A DNA stretch of 64,000 nucleotides from Drosophila miranda (Eukaryota; Arthropoda; Insecta; Diptera; Drosophilidae). Position numbers and translations under genes: made by a program. The stretch lies in NCBI RefSeq assembly GCF_003369915.1, contig NC_046675.1:25668001-25732000 (forward strand), in the 5' to 3' direction. The notes below the pieces were generated by a model. The model saw only the letters and a list, made by a program, of their open reading frames with translations, did no database searches and was not told the DNA's origin. This document shows, piece by piece, positions 1 to 12,800 of the stretch. How positions within the stretch are numbered: position 1 is the stretch's first letter; each line of letters starts with the position of its first letter.

Positions 1-2790
1 AGCCATCTCCATCTTCATCTGAATCTGCCGCCTGAATCTGAATCGTGAATCGGAATCAGAATCAGATGGAATCAAGGGGCAGGAATCAGCAAGTCGAAGG
101 AATGCCGAGCAACGCAAATAGCTCTAAATGCATTTGACGATGCTGTGATTTGATTTCGATATACCATGCGCCTCCTTTTGTGGGTGTGGGCCTGTCTCTC
201 GTATCTGTGTGTGTAAGTGTGTGTGTGTGTGCGTGTTGACTTTCAATTTCTGTTCGCGAGCGAAACTTTTTCTCTTGCTTTGATTACACTATGCTCCAAG
301 GGGAGCTTTTTTCTCGGTCATGAAGCAGAAAAGGCATCTCCTCGTCTAACATTTTCAGTATTCAAAAATGGCTATAAAAAGAATTGGCGTTAGAAATGTA
401 AATAAAAGTATGAAAAAGGGGAGAAAAATGTTAAGTTTCTCACAATTTCAGTATTTTGCTGAAGAGTGTTGCCGTTGCAATGCAACGACTTTTTCCTTTT
501 GCAGAAATTGCATGTGAAAGTTGGTAAACTGCTTCTAGCATGCTTCCGTTTAATCATTTTCCCCGCTTTACCCCGATTGTCGTTTCTCCTGGTATTGTTG
601 TTATTGGGCCCGTTGTTGGCTGATTGGGTGGCTGGGTGGGGTAGTGGGGTGGCTCCACGCTCACTTAGCTGATTGCAGTAGCTATCAAAAATTGGCCGGA
701 GACAACGTGTCGTATGCGTGATATTATGTTGGGTCGTGCTCATTCGCACTTGTCTCGAGTGGCACGGGCCACGTGGCCTGTCCTCGCACATCTTCATTCA
801 TATTGTCTGTCGCTCCAGGAAGCACCTGGAGGTGTGCAGTATGTCGGAAGGGAGCCTAGAAAAAACTTTGTTAATTTTGAGAAGCTCACGCAATAAAGCA
901 AACGCAGGCAGCGCATCACGTGCGCATTTAAGTTGCAAGTTACAACGGCAACGTGCCGCATCCGCAGATACACGGACACAGCCAAAGACACACATAGATA
1001 CACGCTCGCACACACACGACTAGTTAGCTCATGTCAGTGTAAATTTTACACATAACAAAACCAGAGAAACCTGATGCCGCATACAAAACCCACTCGAGAG
1101 CAGATCCCCAGCTTCCCCACGAATTTTCACCTTTTTGCGGTTTATTTTCACGCGCGTGTGCAATAAAAAGATACTCGTATACCAAGGCGGGAGTAACGGA
1201 AGTCGAGGCAAGTTTTTGGCATCTACAACGGCATAACGGAAAGAGGTCGCTCACGTGGAGGCAGAGGCACCACCGTCGCTGACTGCGCTGCATAATCAGG
1301 CAAAGGCGCCGTCGACAACGACAACATTTATCAAATGAAATGCACGTGCCAAGCGCTTGCCTCGACCTGCCCTGCCGTGCCATCCGACTGGTTGCCGCTT
1401 CCGTGTGCCGCTCCTGGTTGTTGGGATAAGGTTCTGGGGCACCGGGCCCATATCTCTTGGGCATAACTTGTGCGCGAGGGTTGATCTTGTGAGTTCCCGA
1501 AGCCAAGAAATAACTTTCTACCTATGAGATGGTAAGTGCAACTGGTCTATAAAATGCTTTACTACTCAAATGTTACTCATTACAAATGGGGATCTGCAGA
1601 TATATTGAAATGGTTGAAAAGTCGATAGAGTTTAAGAAAATATGTTTGGTTATCAATCGAATAATGGGTACAAGTTGAGAAATGAATTGAAACCGTAAAA
1701 AATATTATTTTTGTCTGCTTGTAGGGTGGATAGAATTGAAGTTGTAGTTGGAAAAGTGATCCCAGATCTCTTTGAATACGAGCTTTAGGTATCATCCGAA
1801 CTCCTTTATCAGCCCTCTCTGCTGGATAATATCTATCTTTACAGAAAGAGTTTATATCTTTCGTATTCGACTATGGGAGCTAAGTCAGCTGCCAGTTGCA
1901 GTTGCAGTGCATCCTCGTAATTATAATGAGCAAAGTTTGGAGCATCGGATTCTTTTTCAATGAATTAGCATTGCGCAGCGATTTGCAAGTTGGCCTGGGA
2001 CCCAGGCTATGGATAGATGAGTGAATGAATGGATAGTCCTTAAGTGCAGGCCCCTCCCGCACAGCAAACTGGCTGTGACTGATTACACAAATACATACTC
2101 GCATAGTGAAGAGCCTCCTCCTTTCCGCCTTCGAGAGAGAGAGAGAAATTGCATTCTGCTGTCGTGGAAGTTTCCGCACCTTGCAACCAAGTGGCTGCCA
2201 CCGATGCTGCTGCTGACTCTGATGCCAATGCCACTGTTGCTGGTGTTGTTGCTCCAGCTGCCTAAGTGCCATGCATTGAGATTGAGTTGTTTTCCTTGTA
2301 GGAGTGCGATTCCTCTTCAACCTCATCTTCTTCATCTTGGGGGTCCCCATCCTTGGGGCGCATTCCACTCGAGAAAATCGATGATGTCTTGGGTGCTTTT
2401 GTTTTTGCAGCCGCACTTCAACTTGAAATGTTTTGATAAACTACGTAGCTCTGGCTATGCAAAAAAGGAAGGAAAACCCAAGGAAAGGAAAGCAAAAGGA
2501 AAAGAAAAGAGCCAGGGAACTTTAAGCTGCAACTGCAGCAGCAGCAGAAGCAGCAAAAGCAGCAGTTGTCAAAATGCTTAAGTAACAGAGGTGGAGCCAT
2601 GGAGAAAGAAAAACTTTGGCCAACTGTCGAAAAACAAGCGAAATGAAATTGGTAAAACAATTGTCAATGCGTCAATTTGAATGGATTTCAGTTGCAGGCG
2701 ACAGACGGCGGCAGATAAAAACATCAGCAAGAACAAGTGTCGAAAGTTTTCCCAAAACAAACTTTCACAATAGAGAAAGTAGTCCTTGAC
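1..2790. other. intergenic, no supported gene
   Basis: I find no coding exon here on either strand. The open frames are short, overlap one another and show no domain. A TG-rich run lies near 213-235, and CAG/GCA-rich stretches near 2525-2570. The last part holds the promoter of the gene starting at 2868. Confidence 0.6.
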
Positions 2791-2814
2791 AAAGCTGGAT
2801 AAATAGAGAAGATC

Positions 2815-2821
2815 TATAAAC
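2815..2821 (+). promoter_or_regulatory. TATA box of small secreted-protein gene
   Basis: The sequence TATAAAC lies 47-53 bases before the ATG at 2868. This would place transcription start at about 2845 and leave a short leader. The position is seen in the sequence; promoter use is inferred. Confidence 0.55.
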
Positions 2822-2867
2822 AGAGCTATTTTCGGAGAGAGATTGTAAACGAGCAACAGCCACAAAT

Positions 2868-3302
2868 ATGAACTGCAAGTTTCCTATATTTTGTATAATA
2901 TTCAACTTATTTTGTATGGGTGAGTAGCCAATGAAAGCCAATCAAATCACTCCCCTGAACTCCGCGGCATTCCCAGATTTGTTAAGCAGCGCCAGCTGTC
3001 TGCGGAGCACACGCGACATGTGGCAGCTGCAGCCTCCCAAAGAGATGGGCAGCTGCAATCGACCATCACCATTACGCTCGGAATTTGACGACAAAGGAAC
3101 TGTTCCTGTTGCTGCAGCCCTCAATAATGGATGGTCAACCCTTGGAAATTTTCTCTCTCAATATGCAGGTATTAACCGTAAGTCCGATTATAATAAGGCT
3201 GTTGAACAGCAGATAACGATGAATGCGACAGTTTCAGGAATAGATCCAACAGATGGGCAACTGAAGAACAAACCGGCGAAGATACATCGCATGTCCATAT
3301 AA
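2868..3302 (+). CDS. small secreted protein, two exons, unrecognised
   Basis: I recognise no family. The proposed gene has exon 1 at 2868-2919, an intron at 2920-2976 (GTGAGT to TTCCCAG, 57 bp, phase 1) and exon 2 at 2977-3302. Exon 1 encodes a 17-residue hydrophobic start (MNCKFPIFCIIFNLFCM), a convincing signal peptide. The remaining 108 residues are polar, have two Cys (about residues 24 and 43) and end in a basic tail. Total length is about 125 aa. A TATA box sits at 2815 and an AATAAA signal at 3360, so all the parts of a compact gene are present. Short secreted proteins of this kind in flies include accessory-gland and immune peptides, but nothing here assigns one of those roles. The gene lies 205 bp upstream of the EcKinase start on the same strand. 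A second intron starting at the GTATTA after codon about 79 is possible but not required. Confidence 0.62.
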
Positions 3303-3359
3303 GACTCTATCCCACAGTTTCGTTGTCTGTTAAGAGCCTCATTTTATATTTTACAAGTT

Positions 3360-3365
3360 AATAAA
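3360..3365 (+). terminator. polyadenylation signal AATAAA
   Basis: AATAAA lies 58 bases after the stop codon of the small secreted-protein gene, followed by an A-rich stretch. Confidence 0.6.
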
Positions 3366-3410
3366 GATTAAAAAGCAAACATCATTTAGTTATCTAAAGA
3401 ATATGCAGGG

Positions 3411-3417
3411 TATATAT
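3411..3417 (+). promoter_or_regulatory. TATA-like box of EcKinase gene
   Basis: TATATAT lies 91-97 bases before the preferred ATG at 3508. It would put transcription start near 3440, downstream of the in-frame ATG at 3403. This supports 3508 as the true start. Confidence 0.45.
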
Positions 3418-3507
3418 GCCCTTGCTTATCTAATGTTCTGCCGGCTGCCTTTATCTTTTATCAGCAGCCACCTCAGACCTCGAGAGATTAGTTTGAATCG
3501 GTCACTT

Positions 3508-4701
3508 ATGGCAGCTGCAGCACCCGCTTGGATCACCGCTAAATATCTGGAAGATGCACTGCGACGGCATTACCAGGAGCCCCATATTGTGGTAGTTTTC
3601 CTTCAGCTCCAGTCAGCTCTGGGCAAGGGTGAAAACTATGGAGCCGTCCTAACACGCATACGTCTTGTGTACCGCATAGGATTGGGTCAAGAGGTTACCG
3701 AATATCTGATAGCCAAGACCAAGCTGGATGATGAGGATGCAGACACCAGAGAGAAGAAGGCACCCTACGACATCTACAATCGCGAGCTGGAGATTTATGA
3801 GGAGGTGCTGCCGAAGCTACAGCAGCTGGCAGGTGAGAGACTCTGCCCCAAAGTGCTGCACATAGATCGCCAGCGAGGAGCTCTCATCATGGAGGACCTG
3901 AGCAGGCAGGGTTATGTGATGGCCCCGCGATTGGAGAGATTGGATGAGCAGCATTTGAGATTGGTGCTGAGAAAGTTGGCCATGATGCAGGCAGCCTCGG
4001 CAGTGCTGGAGGAGAGGTCCCAGCGAGGGGGTTGTTTCTCCCTAAGGAAATACGATCGCGGATTTTTTAATCGCTATACGGAGAGCTTTCGTTCGTATTT
4101 CGTGGGATGTCTGATGTCATGTGCCAGCTACCTTAAGACACAGCCGGGCTACGAAAAGCATTCTGAATTGCTGGATGAGCTGTCTCCCCATTATATGAGA
4201 CTGGGATTGCTTTGCTTTCAGCCCGAGGCAGAGCACATAAATGTGCTGACTCACGGCGATGTTTGGACAAACAACATGATGTTCAAGTACGGTGCCGAGG
4301 GGCCAGTCGATGTGCTCCTGATTGACTTTCAGTATGCCTTCTGGGGCTCGCCCACGCTGGACATTCATCATCTTTTGAACACCTCAGCGGTGGAGCGGGT
4401 GCGAAGCGAGCGTCAGCTGGAGATGAGATGTGTCTATCATGAGGTGTTTGTTCGTGAGCTACAGAGGCTCAAGTTCAAGAGTCAGAGGTTGCCCAGTCGG
4501 AAGCAGTTCCATTTGGAATCGGAGCAGAAGCGTTTCTACGGTGCGGATGGTAGTGGTTTATCCTATATGAGACAGATGATCAAGGAATTTGTATTCTTTC
4601 AGCTGTCCACTGCGGTCTGCTGCTGCAACCTGTGCTGCTCAACACGGACGATACGGATGCAGATTTCGCAGCACTGCTCTCGGATCAACCTCGCGGACTG
4701 A
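3508..4701 (+). CDS. EcKinase (CHK kinase-like) with 3' frameshift
   Basis: This is a member of the insect EcKinase family (DUF227/CHK), which resembles choline and aminoglycoside kinases and is linked to ecdysteroid phosphorylation and detoxification. The start at 3508 (MAAAAPAW) matches the usual family N-terminus; an upstream in-frame ATG at 3403 lies before the likely transcription start. Visible motifs, counted from 3508: glycine-loop-like GKGENYG (about 39-45), a beta-strand Lys in LIAKTK (about 70), the MEDL hinge (about 128-131), the catalytic HGDVWTNN (about 249-256) and the metal-binding DFQ (about 273-275). The catalytic core is therefore intact. The original frame runs to 4701, but its last ~30 residues are Cys-rich and not family-like. 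The expected family C-terminus (LLNTDDTDADF..., ending at 4844) lies in another frame, so about one base is missing near 4605-4615. The gene is a recent pseudogene, makes an altered C-terminus, or carries a sequence error. No intron is seen. Confidence 0.85.
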   Translation: MAAAAPAWITAKYLEDALRRHYQEPHIVVVFLQLQSALGKGENYGAVLTRIRLVYRIGLGQEVTEYLIAKTKLDDEDADTREKKAPYDIYNRELEIYEEVLPKLQQLAGERLCPKVLHIDRQRGALIMEDLSRQGYVMAPRLERLDEQHLRLVLRKLAMMQAASAVLEERSQRGGCFSLRKYDRGFFNRYTESFRSYFVGCLMSCASYLKTQPGYEKHSELLDELSPHYMRLGLLCFQPEAEHINVLTHGDVWTNNMMFKYGAEGPVDVLLIDFQYAFWGSPTLDIHHLLNTSAVERVRSERQLEMRCVYHEVFVRELQRLKFKSQRLPSRKQFHLESEQKRFYGADGSGLSYMRQMIKEFVFFQLSTAVCCCNLCCSTRTIRMQISQHCSRINLAD

Positions 4702-4844
4702 ACATGAAACGAAGGCTCTACCAGAACGAAGCCATTCAGGGGTCCATCAGACAACTGGTTACAGAATTCGAACTTGAGGGACTGTTAGACCCGCAGCAAT
4801 ATGATGGACTTACCCTTAATGAAGTGGGGTCTGGCTCCTTTTGA
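4615..4844 (+). pseudogene. out-of-frame C-terminal segment of the EcKinase
   Basis: In the third frame the sequence reads LLNTDDTDADF, then RGLNMKRRLY and EGLLDP, ending with a stop at 4844. In my knowledge this is the usual EcKinase C-terminus (PLMLN-D-DADF ... GL-F--R-Y ... GLLD). It is not connected in frame to the kinase core. The overlap of about 90 bases between the two frames offers no plausible GT/AG intron, so a frameshift is the simplest reading. Confidence 0.7.
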
Positions 4845-6857
4845 TAAACTCTCACCACATTACACGTTTCAATTAGTACGGGGGCTAATAAGCATAAGGG
4901 ATGCATAGCGGATGGAAGACACAGCCACAGGCCGCAGGCATTTTAAAGCTTTTCGCCAGAACATCTCTCTGAATTATGAGCCACAAAATATACAAAGCGA
5001 AAACACATTCAGCCAGGCCAAAACAAAAGAGCAACATATTTAGCCAGCAAATGGCAAGAAAGAGGCAGCAAAAGACCGAGACAGCCATGGATGGGGCCAG
5101 GCTCCGAATAGTTACACACATTTTTTGAATTGTTTAGCATTTTTGTATGAATGTGTGAGTGAGTGAGTGAATGAATGAATGAATGGCCGGACGGGCTACG
5201 AGGGTTGCAAGCTGCGGGAGAGCTGTGAGTGCGTGTCTGCCACAGCCAAATGGGAAACGGAAAATGAAAAGAAATGGAAATGCGGAAGAGAGAGAGAGAG
5301 AGAGAGTGGAAGGCACGTGCTGCTGGCAATGGGCTCTGGCTTAATTAAAACTTTGGTGCGAAATGCCAGCCAAGCTGTTGGAAATTAACAAAATTATGAC
5401 GAGTCTCTGGCGTCAGCGTCTGACTCTGGCATTCGCTGGATGCATTCGCATTCAAAACTGCATTAAAGCTTGGCGCCATTAGGCTAAACTTTGCATTTAG
5501 CTGGAGGCCTGCCTGCTACAGCCACTGCACCTGAAACTAGGCAACAGTTTAGGGACACAGAGAGAGAGAGATAGACAGCATTACTGTGATGGACAGAGGG
5601 ACAGACACCTGGAGGGAGAACTGCAGGGACAATAGAAAATGGCGACGACGCTGCCAAAGTCGAAGTCGACGGCGGCCGGGCCTGGGCCTGGGCCTGGTGA
5701 CATTTCACAAATTCCAACTAAGCCTAATGCATGCCATTTAGCGATTGTAGTGTCACAGTGTGTGTGTGTGACTGCTTCGGCATGTGTGTATGTGTGCCAG
5801 CGTTATCTCACGCCGAGACGTCCTCAATGCGACAAAAGTGTCGCGCGTAAAAAGCAGCCCCGAACCAACAATTTATTCTCTCTCTATCTCTCTCAGCTTT
5901 GTCTATGGTCTCCCTGTCGCTGTCTCTTTCGCTTCTTTATGTTCATGCGTATGTGTGTGCTGTCATCCTCGAGGCAGGCAACACAAACAGATACGCATGC
6001 ATACACACACAAAAAGACACAAAAAGCGAAGCTCATGTCAAACATTTTAACGTTTTTAGGTGCTCGACTTGGATTTGCTTTAAAATAGGAACCAACAAAA
6101 ATCTGAACATTTTATGTACTTTGGCTACATTTTCACATTTTCCCTGTGAATATTTCAACAATTTTTCTATGGAATGAGTTTTATATAGAATATTATATTA
6201 AGCTTGGTTTTAAACTATTTTGTTTTATGATTTTTCATTGCAAACTGTATGATTCCCTTTGTCGAAACTATGATTTTTTGTACAAATTTATTTCACACTT
6301 TTTTGTATTATTTCTCGAATATATATTTTATGGTTTCAGACACAAGAGTTGTGCTTTTATTATAGTTTTTGCTACATGAAATTTAATTTTCAATGCTGGT
6401 AACTTTTAGACTATATGGTCAGGTGCTTCCTCCGATTACATTTTGAAAAAAAGAAGAATTTTTTACTCACAATTATCTCATTTTCTTTTATAGAAAGATT
6501 ACCCAATGCTATGACAACTTTTGGTTAAGAAAGTTCATTTCCATGTAAGCCAAAAATTGGATTACATAGATTAAAACTTTGCTTTGTCCAAAGAGCAACG
6601 ACAAAAGATAAAAATAGAATCAAGGATGGGCCTGGGGCGGGGCCAGGAAAAATATTAAAATTGTCCAGCCAAGGACAGGATTTATTTTCTTAATCCAAAT
6701 AATGTCAAAAAGCCACAAACAAGCGACAGCCACATAAAACAACTTAGCAAATGAGCACACAAGCACACACTCGCACGATTCGGAGTCCAAGGGAAAAACC
6801 AAAGAAAAATGTAATTTATTGTTATTACGAAAATAAATAAGAAAGACACAGCAGAAT

Positions 6858-6894
<37 letters not shown>

Positions 6895-9800
6895 TAAAAA
6901 GAGAAGGCGGAGCATGCCACACCCACCACACATACGAGTACAGCAGTGCAGCACTGAAATTGTGGCAAGTAAAAGCGTAGAAATTAAGCAACTGACCGCT
7001 GGCAAATAAACCGAAAAAGTACACACATGGACACAGATACACACAGAGAGAGAGAGCGCAAGAGAAGGAGAGACGAGGAACAAGAAATGGCAACGGCAGC
7101 CATTTTATATGCCATTACATTGTAAATAAAGTATTGTTTATTTGTACATACATATGTATGTGTGGATGTGTGGATGTATGGACGTTTGTTTGTGTGAACT
7201 ATAACATGTGAATTTATGTGCAGCCAAAGTTGTGCCACATCCACATTTACTTAATAACCTGGAGCGCCAGCCCTGATCCACTTTTACGAGTACATTCCAT
7301 GTACGAGTGTATGTTCGGGTGTGTCCCCCCACATGACATTATCGTTAGTGGGGCGGAGCCCAGCCCATAAGTAGGCAACACTTAATCAATCCCGGATGGT
7401 AGTAGATCCCTAATTCTTAACCTAATCAACCTTGGGACCTGGGAACTGGGACCTGGTGCATAACTAAGGCCCAATATTTTCCCTAGCAAATTGCAAAAGT
7501 TCCTCACCAAATGAACACTCCATCAATTGCAACTGTAGCTTGGAAAAAGTGTGGTCCAGTGCATACTTGGTCCGAGCGAGGCACCTCCTCGATTGGCTTT
7601 GCCCGGAAAATTTCAATTTATACGGAACCAGCCGAGGCATCGAGTCATCGAGGCACAGGGATGGGATGGTTTTACCCTTCGGGGTCAAGTGTGAGTAATT
7701 ACCGCAGTTAGGCAGCCTGGAACCTGAACAGCAAATGAAATTTCCATGAGCCAAGCGACTGGCCGTAAGGGCCAGGCTTTAAAAATAGCTGCCTCCAGTG
7801 GATTGTTGCTCAGTTGGCCATGCAGCAGGTTGGGGGTGGAAGTGGGCAGAGTGTGGGCAGAGGGCAGAGGTCAGGCTACAGTTGACTAAACATTTTCATT
7901 TCGGTCTTCTCAGGCATGGTCTGCTCTGTGGGAGGTAGTTGGAGCTCCAAGTCAATGAATTTTGGCACATGGCGTATACTTGATATTGCGTGTCCTTCCC
8001 CAGTGGATGTTGTTGTTCTTTTTGTTTTTTTTTTTGTTTTTTCTTTCTGTGCTAAATGATTTCATTAAGTGCGAAGACGAACACGCTGGCCAATCGATGA
8101 GTTTTCCCAGGCCTTGCGCTGCCAAACTTTGCACTCCAATTAGCCCAGGCATTAAGTTCTTATTCCTATTTTAATTGTAATTGAATCTTGATAACTGAAT
8201 TTCCCCAATTAAGGCCTAAGCCGGACAACAGTTGGAAGTCAAATGACACACGACCTAACATTTCAGAAGGCGGAGGTCGTTGCACGGGGCGACAAAGAAA
8301 TGCGAATTACATTTCGAGCACAACTGTAATTTATTCACTGCCGGAGGATCAAGCAGAAACAAAGGAATGGACCACATAATGAATGGCAAACAAAGCATTC
8401 TCTTAGGCGCCGCTGCAGCTGTCTGACATGGATATGCATGTGTGTGTGTGTGCGGTCTAGTGTCAAAGTTCAAAGAACGCGGAGCAAAAAATAAAACGGA
8501 TTAGTTGGGCAGCGAGACATAAGCCATGCTCCATCTTCATCCAATTTCCAGTAGTGGCAGCAACAGTGGCAGCATCAGCAACAGCACCAGCATCAGCCCG
8601 GGGCGTCAAAGGGTAAGAATATAATTGCATTAGCCAGGTCCGTGTGCGGCCGGGCCCAGGCCCAGGTCCAGAGATTAAACCATCAGAGGAGGCTGCCCTA
8701 GTAGCAGGGCTCAGACGTTTATTGAAATCTTATGACACCCTGTCTGTCCAGGCAATCTAAATTGAAATGGGAATTTTAGCCATTCGTTTGTGCACACGAG
8801 CAAATTCCATATAAAATTTACTAAATCAATGGCCAGTGAACCTAATTGAGTTACTTGAAATTGATTTAGTTGACAGACGAATATCCAAAATGCTATTGGA
8901 GCTAGGCTTGAAAGGCAAACTGTGGGAGCAGGAGAACTAAATTGGTTATGAGACGAGTACTCGTGTATGCAAAGAAAAATATGGTATTAATTTAATATTT
9001 TATCAAATAAATGTTAGTTGAGTGCAAATTAAATTATAAATAATTTGTACTACCACTATGAATATTTAATTAAATGATTTGAATAATACCATGTTGCCAT
9101 TATGGCATTAAATAAATCCAAGAAATTAGTCTAAAAACAATATTTGGAAATTATTCGAAATTTAAATTTCCTTTTTTTTTAGTTTTAGTTAAGAGAATTT
9201 AATACAGAGAAATATTTAATGTCTCTTTCGCTCTTGTCCTCTCTCGCTGCTCTCTTATTCTCTTTCTGCACAAAAGCCCTACAGCTTTTACTCTCTTTCA
9301 TTCTCCTCATTCCAACAAGGATGCTGTGAGTGAGTCAGCTCTCAAAAGCTCTCCCGCTCCCCTGATTTGAGTGGAACGAAACCCTGTGCTGAAGTGAGTC
9401 CCGGCATTGAGTGGCCATCGAGTCAAGCGCTTCGCACTTGATATCCCTTTACATCACTCGTATCCCTCTTGGCCCGAAGCTTCCTCCCTCCCTTCTCCCC
9501 TACGCTGCCCCATCATTTATTGCTTCTTCAGTGTCCCGTGTTGTTGTGTGCAATTCCACTTGGCTTAAATTTCATTTTCCTATGTCTTTAGCATTAGCTA
9601 GCACATTCCTTCTTCGGAAGCTCCTCTTTTTCAACTCTGTTTTTGTTGCCACTTCATTCTGGGCCAAAGCAGCGATAGACAGGGAGAGAGCGTGGTGGCG
9701 GGAGGCAATCTCTCCATTTGGCCTTTTTTTTTTATCTTTCGAGCATTACTCTGTTTGCCCTGCCTTGGGTTGTACCCGTTGTAGAGGCTGCCCCAGCCGC

Positions 9801-12800
9801 TTTGCCTTCATCTTATCTTCGCCTTTTTTTGTACTACGTTATTGGTGGCACATAGGGGTATATGGATTCACGCATCCATTATCTATATTGCTTATTGGGA
9901 TCAGTTGATCATATAGATATCCTTATGAATGCCTGGATCTTAAAGACTACAGTTACTTCATGTGGTGCCCACAGCGATTTTGGTTGTTTCCAATGTTAAT
10001 CGGTTAAAACTGTCAGATTAAAGAACTCAACTTGTAGTGAATTGTTCGATTTATTGGCAGCAAACCAAACAAAGCGCACTCCCTTAGAGGGTATCCCATG
10101 TTCGTATTACTCGACTATACCTTTGGTTTTTGGTTTTTTCCCTTTCTGGTTTTGTTTTTATTGAACAGCGTTTTCTTTGTTTGATTTTTGTCAACGCTTC
10201 TCTGGTACTCTGGCACTGGCTCCTGGGCTGCTGCTCCTTTGTTGAGCTTGGGCTCCATCCTTAGTTACATAAGTGGCGCTCGGCAAGGACTCTGCATTTT
10301 GCGTGTTTGATTTTTATTTGGCTTCATTTGTTCATTGTTCATTTCCCGGTTAGTTGCTCTTTTAATCGCCTTGCTTAGTTATCTCTGTCTTCCGTCCTGC
10401 GTCTTGTGCCTTCGGGATGTTCGAACTTCTGCGAGAGCGGGCTTTGGGCGCCTTAGCCGGGCTTTCAACTTCAATTAGTTGAAGAGCGTTTGAGCGCTGG
10501 CTACGACTTAATCCTGTTGCTGATGTTTTGGTTGAGCTATTGGGTTAATATTTAATTGACATTTGCCGAGATCAAAGTGCGTTTTCCTAATTGATGCTTG
10601 CAATCTTTTCTGGGGCAAAACTCTTTGCCAGGTAATTTATTATTTTTGCTTTGGCTTTGCTTCTGTTTTATCCCTATTGATACGCTAATTACACGAGATA
10701 ATTTATCAAACGAACACTCAGATAATCTTGAACAGAGTAGCACGTATCGGTGGCTGCTAAAAATTCTGCTGCAGTGGCAAAAATTGCTACTTAATTACGT
10801 TGGCTTCGGCATCCGCTCCATGCTCCATGCCCCACGCCATTCCATCCTCCATTCTTCTCTCTCCAGTTCATCCTCGACGTCAATGTCACGACTGCAGGCT
10901 GCCCCACCTGCCCCTCGCCGGGGTAACTTTACAATTAACTACTAATTGCTCATACGCCACGTTGCCTGGCTGGCACTAGGAAAAAGTCAGGTGTGCGTGG
11001 CGGCGGCTCCACACACCCACCCATCGCCTCCATCGCCTACATCGCATCCATCGCACCTGTCTTTCTTGGCCTTCATTTTGCTCTAATTATCCGCGTTGTC
11101 ACCCACCTTTGTCGCTGTTGTTGTCTGGCATTTACTGAATTAAGTTTTAAATTTTTATTAAATGCCTTTTGCGCATTCTTTCACTCTCCCTCAGTCGACT
11201 CTCTTTTCTCTCCCTGTCTTGGGCTTTCAGCTACTGTAATTAGTTTTTAATTGCTTTTCAGGGGAACGTAACTATGCGAGCTCCGAGCCGGGCCTCCGAC
11301 AGGACCTCCGTAAATAGTTCACTTTTGCTCCCGCCAAGCCTCAGCCCAAAGATTTCCCCGTTTTCCATTTTCCATTCGAACTTTTTACACTTTTTTATGG
11401 GCACAGACGGAGGCCCATTCGCAGCTGTGGCAAAGTCAATCAGCAATCGGGAGTGCTCCACATCAACGGCATGTTCAGGCAAATGGCACAAAAGCAAAGA
11501 GAGGCAAAAAAGAAGCCAGTAAGGGAAAATCAGCAGGGAGAAAAAGGAAAGTAATCACAAAACTTTCGCAATAAATCTATGGAAATAATGAAAAACCCAA
11601 AGTGCTACCCGACATTCTCTCGCTCACTATTACAATTTTAATATTTCCATACATATATCTGTATGTCAATATGGAAATGGATGGCGGTCAGTGCGACAAT
11701 AAAATACTCTCAGACGCAAGAAGGTTGACAATGAAGAGGATGCCTGGCCTAGATGGATCAGTTAGATTAGGACTCGACTTATAGTAGATATATGTACATA
11801 CATAAGTAGTAATCAATAATACACTCCATTCAAATTTTTGCTAATAACATGATTGTATTTGCTGCTCAATTTCTAGACTTTGATAAGGATCATCAAGGGT
11901 TTGCCTTCCCCATTTGAGACAATCATTCAAAGATATCCATTTCAGATATTTGCAGTTGTATCATTCCCATCAATCAATACACACTTTTGCTCTTATTTCG
12001 ATTAAAGTATAGATATAAACAAATTAATCTTTGCCAACTCTCGATTACGGTAAAGATATCTTCAATTACATAGGGTAAATACTTTGCACAAACAGAGTAT
12101 CAATCAACAGACATGGTAGCCAAAAAGGGTCCACACACAAACATGAAGAGTCCTTGTTCGTTCCAATTTCCCCAACACACATACACACACACACACTCAC
12201 CTCATGCAAATTGCAAACACATGTCGAAGGCGCAAAACATTGTCAAACAAAAATGAAAAATTTATGAAAACGAAAATGAAACAACAACAAAATCATAAGT
12301 GGAGCAAAAATATGTCGCGCACAGCGAAAAAAAAATGTATGTATAAAAAAATAAAGAAAATTTTACAGAGGAGAGCAGAGGTGGAGAAGGGTGGACGGAA
12401 AAGCGAAATTTTCGTTCCGTTTAGGTGAAACTTCCAACTCATTTCGCACAAATGACAAGCCATTTTGTGTGCCGAGTGCCAAATATTTTACATGCCAGGC
12501 AGCAAAACATATTTTTTTTGGCACAACACAGTACACCCCCAAATTGCAAGGAGCAAAAACCAGTCTAAGAAGAAGCATGAGGAGTAGCAATATCAGCACA
12601 GCAGATGTCTGCTTTCGAAAATCACCCATACGCAACGTTGCCGCCGAACATTGAACAGCTTCAATTGCCGTTTGATGGTTCATTAAAATTTTGCTTGCTG
12701 CATTGGGTCGAGAGCAATCGAGCACAATAAATCGAGACCAGGTGCCAAGCGAGCAGAGAGCCGAGTATTCAAATAAATGATGCAAGCTGCTGCTTCCACT

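Noticed and set aside
1024..1506. 160-codon minus-strand open frame
   Set aside because: Codon use and residue mix look random; no family motif; overlaps other chance frames.
5639..6088. 149-codon plus-strand frame
   Set aside because: Reading of CG- and TG-rich simple sequence; no domain and no promoter or splice support.
9411..9908. 165-codon plus-strand open frame
   Set aside because: No ATG at its start, no domain, composition driven by CT-rich DNA, no splice or promoter context.
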